In this document: positions 24,099 to 36,607 of the stretch, piece by piece
Layout of the letters: each line of letters starts with the position of its first letter
How positions within the stretch are numbered: position 1 is the first letter of the stretch
Assembly: GCA_037126765.1 (NCBI GenBank)
Contig: JBBCBC010000031.1
Coordinates: 9,681,638 to 9,745,637, forward strand
Source of the DNA: Stenogyne calaminthoides
Lineage: Eukaryota > Streptophyta > Magnoliopsida > Lamiales > Lamiaceae
Direction of reading: 5' to 3'
DNA length: 64,000 bases
Position numbers and translations under genes: made by a program
Notes under the pieces: model-generated
What the model was told of the DNA's origin: nothing
Databases searched by the model: none
Seen by the model: only the letters and a program-made list of their open reading frames with translations

Positions 24099-24526
24099 GT
24101 CGCCGTTTATTCAGAATTTAAAGTTCGCCTATTCTACTTACTATTACTGTGTCAAATTCCCAACACAAGATGGAACAGGTAGCGTAAAAGGCGATCAGAA
24201 GAAAGCTCGAGATTGTTTGCTATCATGTGCACCAGAAAAACAAAATATTGTTAACATGATGGAGCAAACATGGGAGATCGGTGAGTCAAGCCAACGAGTA
24301 AATATGTCGCCAAAATATCTTTTGACGAACACAAGTTTGACGAGCACAGCTCCCCGCGCGAACACAGAAAGCGCGAACACAGAATCCGGGATGGCAACTC
24401 ATGTCCCAGATCTCCCAGATCTAATGAATATTGATCCACCGAATGAGCAAACGGACCTAGAACCTCGCATAGGTTTCGAACCTATGGAGGTTGATGATTT
24501 AACACCGGGTCGGTCCAAGATCCTCG

Positions 24527-25437
24527 GTGGAAACAAAAAGAAAGCGAGCAACACCGCCGAACAACCTGGAGTCTATCAACATCGACCCGAACAGACCTGA
24601 GTTAGAAGTGTTCATTGGTTCAGAATTACCTGAACCAATCCGAACAAAAATGATTGCTTATCTTCAAGCAAACTTGGATGTGTTCGCATGGTCGCACGAG
24701 GACATGGTTGGCATTGATCCAAAACATGCATGCCATTCTCTCAACCTTGATCCAATACAAACTCCAGTTATCCAAAAGCACCTTAAAGTTTAGTCAGGGA
24801 AAAGTATGTGGAAATGAATAGTGAAATCAAAAAGTTGCTTTCGACAACAAACCGATTCGAGAGGTGAAATGCCCAAGATGGCTTGCGAACCCCGCGGCTT
24901 GTCCGCAAGTCTAATGGATCTTGGAGACTATGTATTGATTTCATCGATTTAAACAAGGCATGCCCGAAAAGATAACTTCCCGATGCCAAGATATTGATTA
25001 TTTGGTCGATAATACAAAGAAAGCCATGAGCTCATGACTTTCATGGATGCATTCTTCGGGTTATCACCAAATACCCATGCATATGGACGGACGACTAAAA
25101 AAGAATACGGCATTCTCGCAAAGTGAAAAGAATATGTCTTCGTTGGCAACGCATGCCATTCGGATTAAAGAATGCGGAGCAACATATCAACGTTTGGTGA
25201 ACAAAATGTTCGGCGAACACATCGGGCCGAACAATTGAGGTATATATTGATGATATTGTGGTAAAGAGCGAACATAAGGAAGACCACATCACCCACCTCG
25301 CAGAACGTTTGATATACTCGGAGAGTACAACATGAAGCTAAATCCAGAAGAAATGCGACTTTGGGGTTCACTCGGGAAAATTTCCGGACATATGGTCGGT
25401 CAACGGGGGATCGGCGAACCCATCAAAGATTCAAGCC
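24527..25437 (+). pseudogene. Tat element 1 reverse transcriptase, heavily frameshifted
   Basis: Opens with ELPEPIRTKMIAYLQANLD and VFAWSHEDMVGIDPKHACHS, the standard pre-RT and N-terminal RT sequence. Then come broken pieces in different frames, including SSGYHQIPMHMDGR. The active-site motif VYIDDIVVKS is encoded at 25240-25269, with YIDD at 25243-25254. The RT fold cannot be made from this copy without several frame changes. Confidence 0.85.
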
Positions 25438-26415
25438 ATGCTCGATATCACGGGCCCCGAAGAGTGTGAAGGAGGTCCAAAAGTTAACCGGACGTTTAGC
25501 TTCCGTAAAGGGGGTTTATATCACTTAACCGGGGACAAATGCAAACCTTTCTTTGATGCATTAAAGAAAGGGAAATTCCAGTGGACCGAGCATTGCCAAA
25601 AAGCATTTGAATCATTGAAGCAGTACCTTGCAGATACTCAGACACTGTCTAAGCCTGTTCCAGGCGAACAACTCTATCTGTACCTTGTTGCATTCGAACA
25701 TGCAATCAGTGATGTGCTCGTACGAGCAGAAGGGACGATACACTTGCCCATTTACTATGTAAGCCAAGTGCCTAAAGAAGCCGAGCTCCGGTACCCTCCA
25801 CTGGAAAAAATAGCATATGCTCTTGTAATGAGTGTTCGAAAATTGCGACCATACTTTTTCGATCACTCAGTCAAGGTACTGACCACATTCCCATTGCTCC
25901 AAGTCCTCCACCGACCAGATACTGTAGGCAGATTACTCAAGTGGGTGGTGGAGTTAGGACAATTTGGCATTACGTTCGCTCCGCGAACAGCGATGAAGGG
26001 CCAAGCTATGGCAGATTTTATGGTTGAGTTGACATATCCACAAATGCTCGAAAAAGCTGTCGACCAACCATGGCATATGTATGTTGATGGCTCATCAACA
26101 AGTTCAAGAGCCGGGGCCGGCGTAGTTCTCATCAGCCCGACTAGGCAAACATTCACAACAGCCATCCGTTTTGATTTCCTAGCCACAAATAATGAAGCCG
26201 AGTATGAAGCTTTGATCGCTAGATTACAGATGGCTATGACAATGGGAATTCAAAGGCTGATGATCTACAACGATTCTCAGATAATTGTTTATCAAAGTAA
26301 CAAAGTAGTACGAGGCCCGGCGAACAGATGTCACAATGTCGCAAGAATTCAAGAAAAAAGAGTTGCTCGAGCATTTCGAACAAGTTTTCATAGAATAATT
26401 ACCACGATTGGGTAA
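25438..26415 (+). pseudogene. Tat element 1 RNase H pair (gypsy-type plus archaeal-type)
   Basis: The longest intact pol piece, 325 codons. The first half reads CQKAFESLKQYLADTQTLSK and EKIAYALVMSVRKLRPYFFD, the RT-linked RNase H. The second half reads WHMYVDGSSTSSRAGAGVV and NNEAEYEALIARLQMAMTMG, a separate archaeal-type RNase H with the acidic residues of DGS and EAEYEAL and a later DSQ. The two RNase H domains in series mark the Tat lineage. Confidence 0.9.
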
Positions 26416-26653
26416 TTGTCACGATGCTTTGGCACGCTTCGGGCAACAAGCAGGAAGGAGGACAAACACAACCGACATTGTGGTCGTCACAACTTGTTCG
26501 CCATCGGTTCGAGTTATGATCGCCCAAATGTGATGACAGAAACTTGGATGACTCAACTCGAAGTTACTTACAAAGGGACTTCTCGCGAAAATAAGGTACA
26601 AGTTACTCATTTCAGACAATAATCGCTTTCGTTACACTATTTTAGACGAGCAT

Positions 26654-27432
26654 TTGTACAAAAGAAGCTTCTCACTTCCACTATTGAAATGTATCACTCC
26701 TGAAGAGGGTCGTGTACTTCTGGAGCAAATCCATGATGGAGTATGCGGAAATCATACAGGTGGGCTCGTCCTGGCTCACAAAATAATCAGACAAGGTTAT
26801 TATTGGCCAACCCTCAAAAAGGATTCGATTCGTATGCACAGATGGCGTGCCACAAGTGCAGTACATGCCCCACTTATTCATAGCCCACCTGAAGAATTAG
26901 TGTCAGTTTATAGCCCATGGTCATTTGCTAAATGGGGGATCGATTTGATCGACCCATTTCCTACTGGCACGTCGGGAGTAAAATTTGTTGTGGTTGCCGT
27001 TGATTACTATACTAAATGGGCAGAAGCCGAAGCCATTGTCAAAATCACCGAACAAAGAATGTGGAACTTTGTTTGGAAAAATATCATTTGTCGTTTTGGG
27101 CTTCCCCAATCATTAGTAAATTGATAACGGCAAACAGTTCGATGGAAGTGAATTGCATGTAATTATGCTCATTGGGGCATAAAAAGCATTACTCAACTCA
27201 GATTATCCCTAGTCAAATGGACAAGTTGAAGCCGTTAATAAAATTATCAAGCATACCCTCAAGGCCAGACTTGATAATTCCAAGGGGGGGATGGGGTGAA
27301 GAGTTGCCTGAAATATTATGGGCCTATCGAACAACTTTCGTAACATCAATCGCGGAGACCTCGTTTGCCTTGGCATTTGGTACGGAAGTTATGTTATACC
27401 CGAAATCAAGATTCCAAGTCATCGAACAATGA
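26654..27432 (+). pseudogene. Tat element 1 integrase, broken
   Basis: The zinc-binding region reads HDGVCGNHTGG and GYYWPTLKKD, but the paired Cys that normally follow are displaced by a frame change. The catalytic core reads WGIDLIDPFPTGTSGVKFVV and VDYYTKWAEAEAIVKI, with the first Asp, then breaks after FGLPQSLVN with a stop. Downstream pieces NGQVEAVNKIIKHTLKARL (third acidic residue, frame-shifted) and ELPEILWAYRTTFVTS complete the domain. Confidence 0.87.
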
Positions 27433-27579
27433 CTTTTGGAGAGCACATCAATGACGGACGCCGCTTTCGAGTGAGTACTGGACACATTGGAAGAAAAAGA
27501 AGGATGTAGGGTTGATTTCAAGAATGTCATGTACAAAAAAAGAGATCGAGAAGTTCTATAACTCCAAAGTCCGAACACG

Positions 27580-29767
27580 CAGGTTCAATGTGGGCGAAGC
27601 TGGTTTTAAGACGAACAGCGGGGGGGTATCAAGTGGTGGTGTTGTTGGCCGAAGCATGGGAAGGTCCGTCAGAGTTCTGTAATGTTTGCTAAGCGGGGCA
27701 TATGACTTGGAAGACTGAATGGAGTCCCATTGTCCTACTCATGGAATCGTCAAATTTGAAAAAATATTATCAATAATGACGAGCACAGTCGGCCGAACAA
27801 AGTCAGCCACACAGCTGAAGCGAGCACAGTTGGACGAACATAATCATCCACACAACGGTGAAAGCATAGCATAGTTGGCGAACAAAATTACCGATGAAAT
27901 AAACGAACACAAATGGCGGAATATAATCACTATTCAAATTTAAGACGAAGTAGACAATCCGAAAGAAGAACACATTATGTTCGACACATATCTTCAGGAA
28001 AGAAATGTTGGCCAGACTATCGAAAGACAGAAGATACGTGTCAGAACGAGTTGTCAACAGAAGATACGTGTTAGAACGAGTTGACGACTGAAGATACGTG
28101 TCATAACGAGTTGACAAGTGGTGGCAACCAAGAAAGGGACGAGTCAATCTTTGAACAAGAGCTGGCAAAAAGTTCTAACGGACGTCAAAAAAGGGAGCAA
28201 AAGTAAAGAGGGTCAAGACTACTAACTATGCCAAAGACTAGCTTGGGATAGTTCTATAAATAGAGACATATTGATAAATAAAAAAAAAAGAGAAAAAAAC
28301 AGATGAAGAAAAAAAAAAAAAAAACTACGAATTTCTCAAAAGAAAGTTGGTTCAAGATGCCTCCAGATTTAAAAATCCAAAGACTCGATTCAACTATCAT
28401 TCTTTGAATCGAAAGCATCCGCCCGGCATCAGATTTATACCCATATGACACTCCGAGCACGGTTGAAGCTCGTTATGGACTCAAGATGCTCGGCAGAGTC
28501 ATGGTTGGCACTCCACGTTACTCACCGCTTATGCAAAGAGTAAATCACTACCTCATATCGCATCCCCAAAATCTCTCCGGGCGGGGGGATGTCATAGTGT
28601 CGGCTCGGCTAAATATGCGGACGCTGATGCTCAGGCATCTATTGAAGGGGACAGAATGGTGCGAAATTTGAAAATTTTGCTCGCGACCTTCTACAAAGCC
28701 GCCAGCGGTATCTTGGCTTTACATGCTCATGTCCTTGTTTGCCAAGATAATCACAGCTTGTCCAGGAGGGACAAAAGCTTATGATGCTGCTGCTTGAGCA
28801 TGTTACTAAAGAAGGGTAGACAGAATGATGTGCCACATGCTTGTCAACATCAATTCCGCGGACAAGGTGAGGCCAGTCCGTGTCTACTCAAGACAAGGTT
28901 TAAATTCAAAACCCTAGTCTGATGTCTATAGTTGTGTAATAGATAGTCTTCTTCAAATGTAAAGGTTGTAATAGAATACAAAGTGTTGCAAAAGAAAAAA
29001 AAATATATATGTACTTTTGTTCGCTAAGATTTTCTAGTTAAAGCCTATTTGAGATCGTACCTAAAGTGGGACGTCGAACAAAAGATTTAAACGAGCTCAA
29101 GTCTATGCTCACCTAACGAACGAGTTCGTACTCTGATTCCCACAGCAAAAAGCGAGTAATGGGTACGTGATGCATGAAAAGATGACTTCGACTTACAAAT
29201 ACCCGTAAGAATAAATGGTGATGAAAAGGGTCGCATTTAAATAAGACGGCCCTAGTACGAAGTGATCGCACATAAATAAGACGATCGCGAACCAAGAAAG
29301 AGGGGGTTCATAAAGTAATCCATCTGGTCACACCTAAATAAGACGATCAACCGATTGCAACGTCAATAAGACAATCAAAAACGAAAAAAAGTCGAGAGCG
29401 GGCATAGCAAACCCAATGTTGAATTCATTTGTAAGAAAAAGGGCAAAAACTAGAAAGCAACAAAGCGAGCAAAAAGAACAAAGCAAAACATCAAGCAACA
29501 CAAGTATCAATCATTCATCAAGAACTACATTCATCCTCAACGATCGGGTTAGAGGCGGTTCAATATGCAATTCAACCATTCAGTTTCAAAAGAGTTCGAA
29601 CAAAAGAGAAGAAATCCAAAAAATTATACAAGTTTAGAAGATATTGTTCGAGCAAAAAATGAAGAAGATAAAAAGTACACAACATATGTTCGGCAAAACA
29701 AAAATTACACTAAGGAGCAAATTCATAATTGGGGGTGGACGGAAGAGAAATGTCGAACAAATCATGC
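27580..29767. other. Tat element 1 spacer between pol and the antisense gene
   Basis: Non-coding spacer of about 2.2 kb. It contains the tandem repeat at 28034-28125, a TATA-like tctataaata near 28252, a poly(A)-rich tract at 28278-28325 and a purine-rich tract near 28995. Words such as gcgaacaca, gttcgagc and gaacaaag recur throughout. Long non-coding spacers are usual in this lineage; a small nested element cannot be excluded. Confidence 0.5.
28034..28125 (+). repeat. Tandem repeat, three copies of about 31 bp
   Basis: Three copies of gaagatacgtgt(c/t)a(g/t)aacgagttg follow each other with 30-32 bp spacing. Confidence 0.8.
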
Positions 29768-32700
29768 TCAGCCCCAAAGAATAAATTTCTCCTTCAAGAC
29801 GGTCAGTCCAAGTATGCTTTCGCCAGAGGTACATTTGCTTTCGGTCACAGGAGGTCCCCTTTGCTCGGCCTGCATCTGATCGGACCCGGACTCAGTTCGG
29901 AGATTTTGGCCAGCAACACCAGCAGGGTTCACGTCCGAGCCATCCTCCTCATCCAGGATAGGATCATCAACTTCGATCCCCGGGAAGAATGGAGAAATCA
30001 CGGATCGTTCAAATCTGACATTGGAAGGTTGCGATTTGGTGGGTTGTCGATCGTCTTCTTTGAAGCCCCGGATATGAGAGGGTAATTTGTTCGCCAAATG
30101 AGTGCATGGCGAAAGCGATCGGATAACATCGGCGAAGGCACAAATGTAGGAGAAGTTGGACATGGAATCAACATACTCTTCATTGTGCAGCCTTGAATTT
30201 TCGAGACCCAAACGAGTGTTGATCTCTTGAAAGAACGATGAGTTGTTGGCGAGCACATTCCTCTCGCTTTCCATGGTCTCGGCCTTATTTCCGAGTTTTC
30301 TGGCTCGAAATTCATCTCACCCCGAGCTCTCCGAATCGACCACCTCCTAAGAGTGATTGGTTTCTCCTTTGCTGGCGAGCATCCTCCCGAGCTGGCGAAC
30401 ATTTTCTTGAGCTGGGCGGGCATCCTCCTCGAGCTGCCGAGAGCATCACTTGTCTTTGAGGATGCCGTCCCGAGCCAACCTCAGTTCATCCCGAGTCCTG
30501 TTTAGCTTCGCCCCATTTTCTTGAAAATTCTGATCGAGCAAGTAGTTGGCATGAAGGTTGGCGGACCAGATAAACTTTTTCAGGGCGACCATAGATTGGC
30601 CCCTGAGTACCAAGCCGAGGCGTATGTTCTCCAGAGGAGTGGGACGTAGTAGACTCTTTCAGCTCGGTAGTCCATGCTCGAACGGGAGTCTCGCACACTT
30701 TCTGAACATGCTCGGGAATGCTCGGAACCTTGCGAACACTCAGAAAGCGAGCGTAGTTTTTTCAAATCGGGCATCAAGGGCGCCTAACTCGCTTCAACCT
30801 ACATATACACCCGAGCAAATAAATATGACAAAGTTTAATAGAATTAACCAAAAAAAAAAAAGTAAAGTGAACAAAATGTACATGTTCGCACGAATGGGAT
30901 CCCATCCCAAGAATGATTTATCCTCGGGACCGAAGCTCGGGTGGTTCAACGGAGTCCATGATCGGGGGTCCAAGCAGGAGGTGGAGAAGATGTGCTAACC
31001 TCCATTTCAACAATTTTGCGGATGGACCGACCACGGAGGCGGCCATTTCGACGCCGCCGGTAGAGGGTCCGAGTCACCCTAACGACATCGAAGGTTTCGC
31101 TCGAGCTCGTTTCGCTCGACATTTCATCCGAAGCTTGTTCGCTGGCCCTCGCTCACGGTTTCCATCCTCGATCTCTCTTCGTGATGGAGATTGTTCATAG
31201 TCCCCCTTTCGGTCGAACGAGTACTCCTTTCAAGGGTCGGGTTCGATTCCCCAGGGCGGACGCAGATGTTTCGGCTTCGCCTCGCAAACCACCGCCGCTT
31301 TTCCTCTGTTTACTTGCTGAGCTTCCCGTTCAGCTTGAATCCTAGCTAGCTCTTGGAGTCTTTTTCTTCGAGCCATCTCAGTATGCTCGGACGTACTACC
31401 AAGAATCGGCCACAAACAGGAAAGCTATAAGCAAAATAATTCATTATGCAAAAAGGATAACAGAGAGCAAAACGGCACAAAACATATGCAAATGCAAAAA
31501 AGCAATCCTTACCAGCAGGATTAACCGCAACAAGATGGTGAGGGGGCACGAACAAGCCTCCTTTCTTCCTCTGGTCGGCGGTATTCAGGGTTCTCACAGA
31601 TCGTTCCGAGCGAGACTCGAGATCAATTTACCAAACGCTACTAAAATAGCCGTCGTTGGTCTCCTTGTCCATCGCAGCTGGAATCCCTGAAATAAAGAGT
31701 AAGTTAAAATCAGTTCAAATTGAGGAACAAAAGACACAAAATCACTTACTTGTACACACCAAGTCAGTGGGGATGTCTAAACGAGCATTTGGTTCGCTTC
31801 CAGAAGCCGAGCTCTTCCAATCGCCCCCAACGAACCAAATTTTTTCCTTCCAATCACTGATTTTGTTCGGCACATCCTCAATGATTTTGCACTTGGCATT
31901 AGCTTGCATGAACAGCCACCCATGTTCACCCTTCCGGATGGGTCAAGTGCACCAATCGAGCAAGTTCAAATTTCTTGAGGATAGTATCTTAGCTTCATTT
32001 TGCGAACAAAGTCGAAACTTATAATCATATGCCACCCATTCTTCAAATTTGCGTGATGGTAATGTTCCATTCCACGAGCAAGCGGGTGATGGCGGATGGA
32101 TGGAGGGAATCAAAAGGCGACTTCCATTGTGTCAAGTTCACAAATGACACACCCTCCTCGGGCGCGCCTCATTCATCGAGAGACGGTGCCCGAGAAAAAA
32201 GACATCTTTGGGGGTTTCAGTAATTTCTATGTGGTGAGCGAGCATATCTACATCAATTATGCTCCATTATCTTGCTCATTGGTACTCATTTTCAACCCTA
32301 ATCTATGAGGTTGCTCGGGCCAATCAAAACTATAACGAGCATTATACTGGGTTATATGTTGACTATGAGGGACACCAACAGTATATCAAGTTAAATTTTG
32401 CTCACCACCTATCCCTATGTTCGATTCGATTACATTCTGACCATCAAAATTTCCCCCCTCACAATATCATCATTCCTATCTACATCAACATTATCAATGA
32501 CCTCTAGACCTAATTTGAGTTTGGGGCAAAGAATAAATCACTTGAATCATCCGAGAAATCACTACGGACCAAATCCCTATCTAATTCATTTAGGGCTTCT
32601 CGCCGAATCGGAGAAAAAAGAAACGGCAAATGGTTTCGAACTTGCCAACGAAATCCTCGAATCCGAGACATTGTCTCTCGGTGCATTAAGCGTCGCTACG

Positions 32701-32777
32701 GGGATTCTACCGAGCGGAGGGGAAGAAAAACTATGGTGGTCCGATTCTAGGGAATAGAAGAGTTTGAAAGAAGCCAT
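29768..32777 (-). pseudogene. Antisense gene of Tat element 1 (gypsy-type transposon protein, spliced)
   Basis: Lies opposite to gag-pol, just inside the 3' LTR. A TATA box (tatatata, 32938-32931) is about 155 bp ahead of the ATG at 32777. The protein starts MASFKLFYSLESDHHSF. The next part is a diverged domain like plant 'putative gypsy type transposon' proteins. A 63-bp intron (31749-31687) precedes an exon with RIPAAMDKETNDGYFSSVW (then a stop) and KKGGLFVPPHHLVAVNPAG, and a second donor follows. A further exon has TSEHTEMARRKRLQELAR. The C-terminal ORF (30274-29768) has a coiled-coil-like and acidic tail. Stops and frameshifts make this copy a pseudogene. Function unknown; antisense ORFs are known in Tat elements. 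Confidence 0.75.
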
Positions 32778-32930
32778 AATCGCAATGAGAGAAAGAACGC
32801 AAATGTTACCGAGTAAGATCCTTCATCGAATGATGAAGCCCTCATGGGAAATTTTCGGATACGGAAAAAGATTGAAAGATGAAGAAAGAGAAGAAGGAAA
32901 GAGAAAAGGGTTTAAGGCGGTGAAATGAGG

Positions 32931-32938
32931 TATATATA
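32931..32938 (-). promoter_or_regulatory. TATA box of the antisense gene in Tat element 1
   Basis: tatatata on the minus strand, about 155 bp upstream of the antisense ATG. The second Tat copy has tatttaaat at a similar distance (61656-61664 to ATG 61809). Confidence 0.5.
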
Positions 32939-33044
32939 GATGCAGATTCAATTTTGAAAATCCGCACGTATCACTGAAAACGACATCAACTATGGCCCAA
33001 TAAGATTATAATGTAGGCCCCCATGTTGAATACAAAAGAGACCC

Positions 33045-33057
33045 GGATGGGGGGTAT
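33045..33057 (+). other. Polypurine tract of Tat element 1
   Basis: ggatggggggtat sits immediately before the 3' LTR. The second Tat copy has ggttgggggtat at the equivalent place, read on its own strand. Confidence 0.65.
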
Positions 33058-34354
33058 TGTTGTGTTCGATATAATAATTCAAAGATTTATCGAACACGTA
33101 AAGAGCGACACGATGTAATATTTATTAAAATAATCATGCGGTGGACAAGTGTGCTCACCGACCATCGACCAAACAAGTTTGTTCGCCACCGCCACTTGTC
33201 GCATTAAAAGCGGACATACTTACTTTCGGATCAGAAAGAAAGAATCAAATGAGCTAAGTCAAGAGGCTCGGACAAATCGAGGGGCTCAGACAAGTCCGAG
33301 GCCACTTAACAAGTCTTAGGACTCGACAACCTAAATGCTTTCGGACTATCCCGGCGGTCAAGATGTCAAGAACTTAGATATCCTGAAGACTCAGATAATC
33401 TGAGGATCAGTATGCTAGGTGCTCAGACATCCTGAGGGTTCAGATATCCTGAAGACTCAGACATTCACCTGAGGGATCAGTATGCTCGCAGCACAGACAT
33501 CCCGAGGGTCAAGATGTTCGGTACTTTCGGACATTCACCGAGGGATCGGGTGATGCTTCGCAGACGCAGACATCCTGAGGGTCAGTATGTTCGGTACTCA
33601 GACATTCACACGAGGGATCGGATGCTCAAGAAGACGTATATCTCGAGGGTCAAGATATGTTCGCTGACTGAGATATCCTGAAGACCCAAACATCCCGAAG
33701 ACCCAGACATCCTGAGGGCTCAGTATGCTCGAGGAGGACAATATTCTAAAGATAAAACCCGACATGGTTAAAAAGCGCAATCAAAACATCCGGCCGAAAA
33801 AAGATTGATTTGGGACGACCAAAAAAGGTGCCTTTATAGACAAGCAAAATCGAAAAGATCAATCTAGAAGACGGAGTTGGAAAGGGAAGCAAACATCACA
33901 AGAGTTCTCAGATGGCGGAGTCTCCAATTTCATGCTTGTCAACGCACTTCATGCTTGTTGGAGTGCTATAAATAGAAGGAAAAATAACAAAAGAGATGTG
34001 TTACAAAAAAATTTCCCAGAAAGAGTTACACAAGCACAAAAAATCCCGGGAGAGGAGGAAGAACAGAAAAAAATCGAGTGATCATCCACACATACAGGAA
34101 CCCTAGCACTCATATGCTAACTCTCTAAATCATCTTCATCTGTAACGATTCATCTTCATAAGGTGTATCAAATATTGTACGTGTAAAGCTCACAATATCA
34201 CATCCTGGCTTGGTATGCCTTGAGTAGTCATTTCTCGATTTAATTTGGGTCAACAAATTCATCTTATTTCTGATTTATTTTACGTGCATGTTTTGTTTGT
34301 GAGTCATTTCCGAATTAGCCACATCATATTCCCCAAATAAAACGACTCGCGACA
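33058..34354 (+). repeat. 3' LTR of Tat element 1
   Basis: 1297 bp, same ends as the 5' LTR, TATA box at 33967-33974, followed by TSD agttc. It differs from the 5' LTR by indels and by repeated exchanges of cag/ctg-type words for tcg/cga-type words. Confidence 0.93.
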
Positions 34355-34616
34355 AGTTCATATTTACAAGTATACAAAACAATTACAGTGCACCCTCCAC
34401 ACCCTTAGCAATCAAGAGCTAATCTCGGACTCTGAATTCAATTTGGGAAAGGATAATTTTTCGAAAGAGGAAATTACTCATAGGTACAATTTTTTTTAAA
34501 ACTTACTAGCAGATACAAAATTGTTGCATATATGTAGGTATAATTGCACTTTCAAGTGCAATTTTGATCAGATATGCAATCTCATTTTAGACTATCACAA
34601 GAATTTACCTCAAAAT

Positions 34617-34800
34617 TTTTTATACCGCCAAGAATTACACCTTTTCGAAATCATATTTTTCGATAGACACCAACTACATACTCTCCCTTTCATCTCCTCC
34701 ACAATACTTTCAACATTAAAACTTTCACCATTAAAAATCAGATTATTCCTAGCCTTCCAAATCAACCAAATCACACATTCTCAAATACTTATTTTATGAG
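34617..34800 (-). mobile_element. LINE ORF2 C-terminal remnant
   Basis: Translated on the minus strand: VIWLIWKARNNLIFNGESF, then EEMKGRVCSWCLSK and a stop near 34617. This is the typical end of plant LINE ORF2 after the zf-RVT domain. The upstream part is missing or diverged. The LTR element is inserted downstream, in what would be the LINE 3' UTR. Confidence 0.7.
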
Positions 34801-35641
34801 CAAGAATAGAAGAGTTCATGTGAACCAATTTTGATTTCCTTTGATTTTTATAGTCTAATTGTATCATTAATAGTCAATATAACCGATTTTTTTTTTAAAT
34901 CAACATAACTGTCTAATGAAAGTCAACTATAATTTTATTTCCACTGATTATGCAGAATAATACTGTATATTAAGGCTAAGTAATAAGACACACATATAAT
35001 AAAAGAAATTAATGATTAAACCTTCAAAGCACTAGGTCGACAGACTCTTACCTCCTTTGACCTGGTCAATATATACAGTATAATCTTTTATAGCAATAAG
35101 AAATCAGCATAAGATTTTTAATTCATTCTAGCACAATGTTTCTGAATTATTATTTTTCTGGAAGCATCAAGAAGCTTCTTGAATCTTGATAACCAAAATA
35201 GTAATGGAAGATATATAATAGTATTAAAATAATGATGTAAAAGAGGAGGGAGATGAGTCATTCGATGGACGCGTGGATGGCTAAACGCCATTTATGGAAT
35301 GTGGGCACTTAATTAATAGTTAAACATATATCAGTATGATTAAAGAATGGGCTTAATGCTATATATAGTCAGTGACGTGTAGAATTATTGCACTTGAATA
35401 GATTCAATGCATTCCAAATAAAGAATCTAAGACTCAGAATACCAGGGATTTGAAATGAATTGATTTGAAAAATAATAAGTGTAAGAGTGCATATATTTTA
35501 AATTATGAATTGTCAAGAGATGAGAGAGAATGAAAGAGAGTGAAGGGGGGGAGAGAGAAGGAATGGTAGAGAGTGGGGATTTCAAATGACATGCTATTGA
35601 AAAGAATTTGAAATCCCTCAATTTTAAATTAAACTCAAATC
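34801..35641. other. Intergenic, no gene recognised
   Basis: AT-rich. A ga-rich tract lies at 35517-35575. The words tttgaaatgaattgattt and gaatttgaaatccctc flank it in a weakly inverted way, so an old MITE is possible but unproven. Confidence 0.4.
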
Positions 35642-35644
35642 TAA

Positions 35645-35909
35645 GGGTCCGTTTGGTATGACTTGGGAATGATAATGGTAATGGTAATTGTAATGGGTAT
35701 CATTGAGGAGTCAATCACTAAGAATTATTGATTGCATTGTTATTGCTTTGTTAGAACATAAAAAATAGATGTCATGTGAGATGAGTTGAGTGAGTGAGGG
35801 TAATCAATTATTCACTTCTATTCCCATTACTTTTGTATCAAAGCTACAAAACAATATCAATAGAAGTGATTCTCATTACCCACTTCCATTACTCCAACCA
35901 AGCGGACCC
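35645..35909. mobile_element. Tourist-like MITE, TAA duplication
   Basis: Ends gggtccgtttggt and accaagcggaccc form inverted repeats flanked by TAA at 35642-35644 and 35910-35912. This is the hallmark of Tourist (PIF/Harbinger) MITEs. The inner arms are rich in attacc/ggtaat words in opposite orientation. Length 265 bp. Confidence 0.92.
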
Positions 35910-36135
35910 TAAGTATTTGTAAATTTATTCCAACTTAAGTGGAGAGAGAGGTAATTTGTGTATAAAATCCATAAATTTCAAATCAATCCATCCAAATGGA
36001 GCCTAAGATATTTCGAATGCTAGGATTACATGGCATCGCCAAGAAATTTAAATTTGTGCACTTGCTATATTTTTTTTATTTTTTTTTTGGATTATATATC
36101 AAATTTTTGGGTAAAAGGCTTACTCTAAAACCTAA

Positions 36136-36607
36136 GGGGCCGCTTTGGTTGCCCATAGTAAGGGTTCATTATTACTTTAGTACGCTGCTTTGATACATAA
36201 TATTAATTTAATGTTGACCCGTTTTTTATCCTTTCGACCCACCTCTTTATACGAAAAACACTATAGCCACCCACACAAACAATTGATTTATGAGTACCAA
36301 ACTCAAAAATTGATTGCTAATTTTTCTAAAATGAAAGTGTATTTCTGGGTTTTTTCCATTTTGTTTTAGGATGGGCAGAATATGCTGTAGAAAAATGGAT
36401 GAACCAGGAGGGGCAAACAAGTAATTTTCACAATTTTATTATTTTTTATGTTTTATATCACTTTTAATAATACCTACCAATCAAGTTATAAATTTAAAAA
36501 AGTACTTTCAATTACGTTCTACCAAGCAACGTAATACCATTAATTCATAATAATTAATACCATTTTAATTTGTACACTCAAATTTAGTATTCCCAACCAA
36601 ACACCCC
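36136..36607. mobile_element. Second Tourist-like MITE, TAA duplication
   Basis: Ends ggggccgctttggttgcc and cccaaccaaacacccc are inverted repeats, flanked by TAA at 36133-36135 and 36608-36610. Length 472 bp, non-coding. It lies 223 bp from the first Tourist MITE. Confidence 0.88.

Larger units (their letters stand above)
20541..34354 (+). mobile_element. Tat-type Ty3/gypsy LTR retrotransposon with antisense gene, 13.8 kb
   Basis: Direct LTRs at 20541-21736 and 33058-34354 start tgttgtgttcgatataat and end actcgcgaca, flanked by the 5-bp duplication agttc (20536-20540 and 34355-34359). Order inside: PBS-like site, gag, protease, RT, RNase H, a second archaeal-type RNase H, integrase, a long spacer, then an antisense gene ahead of the PPT. 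The dual RNase H plus antisense ORF is known for the Tat lineage (for example Grande and Retand). The reading frames are broken many times, so the copy is inactive as written. Confidence 0.93.

Noticed and set aside
28034..28125. Tandem 31-bp units considered as a CRISPR array.
   Set aside because: No distinct spacers of uniform length, plant nuclear context, and position inside a retrotransposon.
28252..29020. A possible nested LTR (TATA box, then a poly(A)-like tract) in the Tat spacer.
   Set aside because: No TG/CA ends, no 5-bp duplication and no second copy in the window could be found.
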